DNA of 9,659 bases from Firmicutes bacterium UBA4049. Its GTDB lineage: Bacteria; Bacillota; Desulfotomaculia; Desulfotomaculales; Nap2-2B. Positions 6,734 to 9,659 of the stretch are shown here, one piece after another; position 1 is the first letter of the stretch, and each line of letters begins with the position of its first letter. The notes below the pieces were generated by a model. The model had not been told where the DNA came from. It saw only the letters and a list, made by a program, of their open reading frames with translations, and ran no database searches. The position numbers were made by a program, and so were the translations under genes. Location: contig DFZT01000034.1 in the NCBI GenBank assembly GCA_002382755.1, forward strand, positions 2,926 through 12,584. Reading direction: 5' to 3'.

Positions 6734-7680
6734 ATGCCCCCGCCGGCGCCGAGCCCCCAAGGTGCGGAAGAGGGTGGTAAACGTGCAATTGGCCAGAGCG
6801 GACTGGTACCCGGAGTTGCTCAATGAAGTGGGACTTGACGCCGACCAGGTACCCGAACTTGGCGGTATGCTGAACGACTTCCTTGTTCCCTTCAGGGAAT
6901 GCTGCCAGAGAAGCGATCAACAGCGAAACGGCGAGACCTTCATTAAGGGAGTGCTCTTTAGACCTCGACCGGAAATCTATCGAGCCGATCGCCCTGCGCT
7001 ATGAGGTCGGCGTTCGGGGAATGCAGCTCTTCATGGAAAACTCTCCCTTTGCTGATGCCAGGATGACGCAGATTTATCAGAATAAATTGCCACCCAGGGT
7101 CAATGACCCGGAGGGCATGCTAAAGCGTCGACAGCACGGAGTTTGTTAAGAAGGGGAACCACTCGGTCGGTGTGGTCAGACAGCATTGCGGACGCCTGGG
7201 CAAGACAGAGAACTGCCAGTCTGCGGTCTTTATCGGGTACGCCAGCGACCTGGTGAGCAACCAACTGTTCATGCCTGAGAAGTGGTTCGCCAAAGAATAC
7301 GAGTCTGCGGCGAAAGAAGTGCTGCGTCCCGGATGATGTCACCTTTAAGACCAAGCCGGAGATGCCAGGCGAAATGCTGAAAGAGCCTTTCAACTCCGGC
7401 TTGTTCAAGGCCAAGTGGATCCGGCTGCGACAGTCTCTTCGGCCAAGCCAAGACATTCCTGGACAGTCTACCACAGGAATGCCGGTACTTCGCCGACATT
7501 CATCGTCCCACGCTAGTATGGAGGGACAGACCCGAGGTGGCGCTTCCCGAGTACAGCGGGCGGGGCCAGCGGCCCACTAAGTTCAAGGCTTCCTTCCCGC
7601 CAGTTCCAGTTTCTAAAGAATAGTAGCGGACGACAGTATCCCCTGGGAGCGGGTGGTTCTGGCGGAGGGGGCACAGGCAT
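6734..7680 (+). mobile_element. Decayed IS701-family element (extent tentative)
   Basis: The span is defined by the transposase remnant and by weakly matching ends. ATGCCCCCGCC at 6734 resembles the reverse complement of the 7661-7680 end, which reads ATGCCTGTGCCCCCTCCGCC. About 950 bp would remain of an element normally near 1.4 kb. The right boundary is well supported because the radC stub breaks off exactly there. The left boundary is a guess, and no target duplication is seen. Confidence 0.45.
6803..7623 (+). pseudogene. IS701-family transposase, multiply frameshifted and C-terminally truncated
   Basis: Successive blocks in different plus-strand frames reassemble a DDE transposase of the IS701 (DDE_5) family. 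Block 1: WYPELLNEVGLDADQVPELG and MLNDFLVPFRECCQRSDQQR. Block 2: DLDRKSIEPIALRYEVGVRG and later SPFADARMTQIYQN. Block 3, from 7127: VDSTEFVKKGNHSVGVVRQH, then CGRLGKTENCQSAVFIGYAS, which holds the first catalytic Asp. Block 4, from 7308: KKCCVPDDVTFKTKPEM and GLFKAKW. Block 5, from 7417: CDSLFGQAKTFLDSLPQECR, YFADIHRPTLVWRDRPEVAL and PEYSGRGQRPTKFKASFPPV. Frame changes occur near 6950, 7120, 7308 and 7417. The frame ends at TAG 7621, before the family's C-terminal third. Inactive. Confidence 0.85.
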
Positions 7681-7773
7681 TAGCTCAAGTAATTCTGTTT
7701 CATTCAGGGCGGAAGGGTTTTCAGTGAATTTATTACGTAATCTTTGCCTGTGCCCGCTTTTGCTGTCGCTCAT
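7681..7773 (-). pseudogene. radC: radC 5' fragment (JAB-domain DNA repair-type protein)
   Basis: The minus strand from ATG 7773, with GGAG 8 nt upstream, reads MSDSKSGHRQRLRNKFTENP, continues SALNETELLEL and then breaks off. This is the typical RadC N-terminus (GHR.RLR..F......L...ELLELLL), which precedes the helix-hairpin-helix and the JAMM metalloprotease-like domain. The coding sense is lost at about 7680, where the transposase remnant begins (following codons read PVPPPPEPP). RadC-type proteins are often carried on mobile or accessory regions, and their biochemical role remains unclear. About 31 codons of a roughly 220-codon gene remain; the rest is not seen in the window. Insertion or deletion by the neighbouring IS element is the simplest explanation. 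Confidence 0.75.
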
Positions 7774-7881
7774 AATCTTTTCTCCATGCATGGGTAAATT
7801 TTAGTATATTTCGATTTTTTATACTGATTTTCCTACTATTTTTAGCCATATTTCTAAATAAAGATATTCTTCTTAGAGTTG

Positions 7882-7911
7882 CTTCATCGGCAGTTACTTC
7901 ATCGGCAGTTA
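7882..7911. repeat. Tandem 15-bp direct repeat (two exact copies, one degenerate)
   Basis: CTTCATCGGCAGTTA occurs at 7882-7896 and again, exactly, at 7897-7911. A degenerate copy (CTTCACCGGTGGCTG) begins at 7918. On the minus strand the repeat encodes VTADE units within an open frame (DLTADEVTADEATLRRISLF) that I cannot assign. The 15-bp period keeps frame, which fits recent duplication in a coding sequence. Confidence 0.7.
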
Positions 7912-7992
7912 AATCTACTTCACCGGTGGCTGCCTGGTATCCAAGGTGAGCGCTAGAGTTATCGACACCGATGTAAACGTGCTTTTCGGTTC

Positions 7993-8136
7993 TTGACCAT
8001 AAAAAAGACCTATTATTACTCAAAGCACGAATACCAGGCCAACCGCTTCGCCTGTACGCTGATGGCCGGGGAAAAGACCGGCGAATACGGCGTCCAGATA
8101 AGGGAAGCGGCGTCCGGCCACTACTCATTTCTTTAA
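7993..8136 (+). pseudogene. Possible ImmA/IrrE-like metallopeptidase fragment
   Basis: A short plus-strand frame ending at TAA 8134 reads TYYYSKHEYQANRFACTLMA, then GEKTGEYGVQIREA. The EYQANRFA..LM segment resembles the third zinc-ligand region of ImmA/IrrE-type peptidases (E.EAN.FAAELL). The HExxH helix is absent and no start is convincing. The match rests on one short motif and could be chance; the opposite-strand frame here is also open. Confidence 0.3.
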
Positions 8137-8224
8137 GACGCCTGAATAACTGTGATGCGCTGATTGAATTAAGCTTAAGATTGTCTTGAAGGTCATTATG
8201 ATGCAAAGACAAATCTACTCGCGG
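8117..8224 (-). pseudogene. IS4-type transposase fragment
   Basis: The minus strand reads RVDLSLHHNDLQDNLKLNSI, continuing SASQLFRRLKEMSSG, then sense is lost near 8117. The pattern (L...DLQ..L.L.SISASQLSRRL) is that of the N-terminal region of IS4-group transposases common in Clostridia. Roughly 35 codons remain, with no catalytic part. It abuts the tRNA-Sec promoter region. Confidence 0.5.
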
Positions 8225-8228
8225 CGCG

Positions 8229-8257
8229 TTGATTAAACAGCATGATCATGATATAAT
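8229..8257 (+). promoter_or_regulatory. Sigma-A-type promoter of tRNA-Sec
   Basis: TTGATT (8229-8234), a 17-bp spacer and a perfect TATAAT (8252-8257). Transcription would start near 8264, about a dozen bases before the mature tRNA 5' end. Confidence 0.75.
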
Positions 8258-8275
8258 ACACAACTGAAACTACAT

Positions 8276-8373
8276 GGGGGTGGATGGGGCCTGGTGGCCC
8301 TCCTGGTCTTCAAAACCAGCCGTGGGGTGTGAAGAGCATCCCGGGTGAGTTCGATTCTCACACACTCCCGCCA
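8276..8373 (+). tRNA. selC: tRNA-Sec (anticodon UCA)
   Basis: The 98-nt gene folds as a bacterial selenocysteine tRNA. The 8-nt acceptor strand GGGGGTGG faces ACACTCCC, with one G-T pair and a weak last G-A position. A 6-bp D stem (GGGGCC/GGCCCT) closes a 4-nt TGGT loop. The anticodon arm is CTGGT-CTTCAAA-ACCAG with TCA in the loop. The long variable arm (GGGGTG/CATCCC) is 6 bp, and the T arm is GTGAG-TTCGATT-CTCAC. The discriminator G and CCA are encoded (8370-8373). The 8+5 acceptor/T arrangement, extended D stem and long variable arm are specific to tRNA-Sec. It implies the host makes selenoproteins through SelA, SelB and SelD, none of which is in this window. It has its own promoter and terminator and is an isolated unit. 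Confidence 0.95.
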
Positions 8374-8381
8374 GATAAATC

Positions 8382-8410
8382 AAGGCTTCCGGGATTTGGA
8401 AGTCTTTTTG
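8382..8410 (+). terminator. Rho-independent terminator of tRNA-Sec
   Basis: AAGGCTTCC (8382-8390), loop GGGATTT, GGAAGTCTT (8398-8406) running into TTTTT: a stem with one G-T pair and a T tract starting 9 bp after the tRNA CCA end. Confidence 0.8.
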
Positions 8411-8411
8411 T

Positions 8412-8451
8412 TTTTGCGTTGGATTTATTTTGCGTTGGATAAAATTTATCC
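8412..8451. repeat. 16-bp-period direct repeat plus small inverted repeat
   Basis: TTTTGCGTTGGAT occurs at 8412-8424 and 8428-8440. The second copy runs into GGATAAAATTTATCC (8437-8451), an inverted repeat with 7-bp arms. This lies between the tRNA-Sec terminator and the terC-like gene; the 8452-8618 leader holds nothing else that I can name. Confidence 0.55.
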
Positions 8452-8618
8452 CGAAATTCGCAGGTTAAAGCTTTGTTAAATGCGATTATTATAAAAGGTC
8501 GATAACAAGAGGCAAAGAATCCTTTTTAATTCTTTCCAGCTATGGAAATTAATAAAGCTTGTATTGCTTGAATAAATATATTAAGGCAAATCCTTGTACT
8601 AATAAATTAGGTGAAAAA

Positions 8619-9068
8619 ATGGAAACTGCTTTCGCAGATCTTGCCCTAATTGTGCTTATTGATACTTTTTCCAAGAGAGCCCAAAATGCCAATATAGATT
8701 CACCGACAAGACTGATCCATGCAATTAAAATAATTATTATCGCTGACTTCAGCATGAGCCTTGATAACATTTTAGCGATTAGCGGGGCGAGCCACGGAGA
8801 AATCAGGCTGGTAATTTTCGGCCTTTTGCTCAGCGTTCCAATTTTAATGTTCTTCAGCCAAAAAATCGCAGGTTTTATGGATAAGTACCCACTGTTAGTA
8901 TATGTTGGGGCAATTATATTAAGTATGGTTGCGGCGGAGCTTATTTGCAGCGATCGCATTGTCGGCCAATACATAAGCAAACCTCTAGAAATAATTATAA
9001 CAATTGCAATTGTAGTCAGTGTTTTTGTAATCAGTAAAATAAAATTTTATCTGATAAGGATAAGATAA
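8619..9068 (+). CDS. TerC/YjbE-family membrane protein lacking its first repeat half
   Basis: 149 residues from ATG 8619, with AGGTGA at 8609-8614; an in-frame upstream start at 8559 has no ribosome site. TerC/YjbE proteins are multi-pass membrane proteins linked to manganese and other metal export or metalation. They carry two related halves, each with an acidic D..xSxDN motif. Here the N-terminus METAFADLALIVLID matches the family start, but the following SGDNA motif and two transmembrane helices (about 65 residues) are missing. The sequence goes straight to NANIDSPTRLIHAIKIIIIA, then DFSMSLDNILAISGASHGEI, FGLLLSVPILMFFSQKIAGF and YPLLVYVGAIILSMVAAEL, all typical of the second half. The deletion keeps frame. 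Three or four transmembrane segments remain, plus a final LEIIITIAIVVSVFVISKI. It may be a decaying gene or a half-size protein; no yybP-ykoY-like leader is apparent. Confidence 0.75.
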   Translation: METAFADLALIVLIDTFSKRAQNANIDSPTRLIHAIKIIIIADFSMSLDNILAISGASHGEIRLVIFGLLLSVPILMFFSQKIAGFMDKYPLLVYVGAIILSMVAAELICSDRIVGQYISKPLEIIITIAIVVSVFVISKIKFYLIRIR

Positions 9069-9119
9069 TAATTTTATTGTTCCAAGTTTATGTTTTTGAT
9101 ATTATTAAAGGGGATGTTT

Positions 9120-9137
9120 GAGGAGGAGGAGGAGGAG
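9120..9137 (+). repeat. (GAG)6 microsatellite serving as ribosome-binding site
   Basis: Six uninterrupted GAG units precede ATG 9145 by 7 nt and supply several overlapping GGAGG cores. Slippage would change the amount and spacing of Shine-Dalgarno sequence. Confidence 0.8.
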
Positions 9138-9144
9138 TATTTAT

Positions 9145-9372
9145 ATGAACGATGCAATACAGATATTCCAGATGATCCAAGAACATCGGTTTTTATTCTT
9201 TCTTTTAATTGCCTGGTCAGTATTCTGGAAAGCGCTTGCTTTATGGCATTCCGCCCGCAGCACTCAGACAATATGGTATATAGTTCTTTGTATTGTTAAC
9301 ACCGTAGGTATCTTAGAAATTATTTACCTGCTTTTCTTCCGCAAAAAGCCTGTGGGGAGATACTTGAGATAG
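9145..9372 (+). CDS. DUF5652-like small membrane protein
   Basis: 75 residues from ATG 9145. An in-frame upstream start at 9118 would translate the GAG repeat as an arginine run, but the repeat is obviously the ribosome site. The protein has two hydrophobic helices: about residues 17-34 (FLFFLLIAWSVFWKALALW) and 44-66 (IWYIVLCIVNTVGILEIIYL). Between them is a short basic-polar loop (HSARSTQT), and the tail is FFRKKPVGRYLR. The W(S)VFWK..ALW..AR......W.I....N..GILEI.Y pattern is that of DUF5652, a family of unknown function. Gap to the terC-like gene is 76 bp, same strand, so co-transcription is possible. The stop is followed within a few bases by a hairpin. Confidence 0.65.
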   Translation: MNDAIQIFQMIQEHRFLFFLLIAWSVFWKALALWHSARSTQTIWYIVLCIVNTVGILEIIYLLFFRKKPVGRYLR

Positions 9373-9401
9373 AAAAAAATACCCTCGCCAAAAAGCGAAG
9401 G
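9373..9401 (-). terminator. Leftward terminator at the end of the DUF5652-like gene
   Basis: On the minus strand CCTTCGC, loop TTTTTG, GCGAGGG forms a 7-bp stem with one T-G pair, followed by TATTTTTTT. On the plus strand that pair becomes C-A and there is no T tract. The orientation is therefore leftward, implying transcription entering from the right. Confidence 0.5.
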
Positions 9402-9402
9402 C

Positions 9403-9460
9403 AGCCCGTTTCCAGGCTATAACGAGAAGAGAGAAGTAAGACTCCTACATTATTCCTCCC
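9403..9460 (-). ncRNA. Possible leftward leader or small RNA with GAAA tetraloop hairpin
   Basis: On the minus strand AGCCTG-GAAA-CGGGCT (9418-9403) is a 6-bp hairpin with a GNRA loop and one T-G pair that is a mismatch in the plus sense. Upstream, GGGAGG (9460-9455) precedes an ATG immediately followed by TAG (9450-9445). The terminator at 9373-9401 follows. Together they suggest a short leftward transcript; no known RNA class is recognised. Confidence 0.25.
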
Positions 9461-9496
9461 GCGGTAAATAAATATACATGCGACCGTTAAGCCGTA

Positions 9497-9535
9497 AAAA
9501 AGCCAGGAAAGAATGTGATCCTTGCCTGGCTTTTT
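9497..9535. terminator. Bidirectional Rho-independent terminator
   Basis: AAAAAGCCAGG (9497-9507) and CCTGGCTTTTT (9525-9535) form an 11-bp stem around a 17-nt loop, with T tracts in both directions. It would end rightward transcription from the terC/DUF5652 pair and block leftward read-through. Confidence 0.8.
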
Positions 9536-9635
9536 CTTGTGCTTTGCTTCCGGCGCAATTGGCCAAAAGCATGCGATCGCCTGTTAAATAAATTATAACG
9601 TGAAAATAATCAAAAACAGTAACTATTCAGGCTGT

Positions 9636-9659
9636 AGGCTGTAGACAATTAGGCTGTAG
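9636..9659 (+). repeat. Heptameric repeats (AGGCTGT type) running off the right edge
   Basis: GGCTGTA is directly repeated in AGGCTGTAGGCTGTAG, and AGGCTGTAG recurs after ACAATT at the edge. This is probably the left border of a longer heptad tandem array; its extent is unknown. Confidence 0.55.

Noticed and set aside
8452..8618. Manganese (yybP-ykoY) riboswitch in front of the TerC-like gene
   Set aside because: This leader class is common before TerC/YjbE genes, but I cannot find its conserved internal loops; only small AT-rich inverted repeats such as AAAGAAT/ATTCTTT are present.
9381..9460. Cyclic-di-GMP or other known riboswitch at the right end
   Set aside because: A GAAA tetraloop hairpin is present, but the surrounding conserved motifs of c-di-GMP, SAM, cobalamin, ZTP or similar classes are not.
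9636..9659. Short repeats as the start of a CRISPR array
   Set aside because: The unit is only seven bases, with near-contiguous copies and no spacer of regular length.

Overview
The window looks like chromosomal DNA of an anaerobic, endospore-lineage Bacillota (Clostridia, of the Desulfotomaculum/Pelotomaculum type). The grounds are strong GGAGG ribosome sites, an NADH-type anaerobic sulfite reductase operon (asrABC), a selenocysteine tRNA, a TM1266-type regulator, stalk (copper-amine-oxidase-N-like) exported proteins and IS701/IS4-type transposase debris. The genus is inference; no marker gene is present.

Layout. Positions 1-1201 hold three small plus-strand genes: an antibiotic-biosynthesis-monooxygenase-fold protein, an isoprenylcysteine-methyltransferase-like membrane protein, and a TM1266-like ACT-fold protein with an unusual cysteine tail and its own extended -10 promoter. 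Positions 1402-4206 hold asrA, asrB and asrC, tightly packed and apparently intact. AsrA and AsrB should carry electrons from NADH through FAD and iron-sulfur clusters to the siroheme subunit AsrC, which reduces sulfite to sulfide. Two of the three starts differ from the longest open frames (TTG 1402 for asrA, ATG 3220 for asrC).

From about 4250 to 8230 the sequence is mostly a graveyard. It holds a twice-deleted brxL (BREX phage-defence Lon-like protease) fragment, a perfect 40-bp palindrome, and a hicB antitoxin tail. Next come a living-looking exported stalk-domain gene on the minus strand and, fused upstream of it, a stalk-domain pseudogene with an amber stop at codon 5. These are followed by a frameshifted IS701-family transposase, the 5' stub of radC, a possible ImmA/IrrE-like fragment and an IS4-type transposase fragment.

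The debris stops at a well-formed tRNA-Sec gene (8276-8373) with consensus promoter and terminator. Downstream are a TerC-family gene that has lost its first half in frame, a DUF5652-like small membrane protein whose ribosome site is a (GAG)6 microsatellite, and a non-coding tail. That tail holds two terminator-type hairpins, a minus-strand start-stop motif and heptameric repeats.

No intact novel multi-gene system is evident. The most interesting items are the remnants of a BREX/HicAB defence locus around a perfect palindrome, the half-length TerC, the chimeric stalk gene, and the possible leftward structured transcript at the right end.
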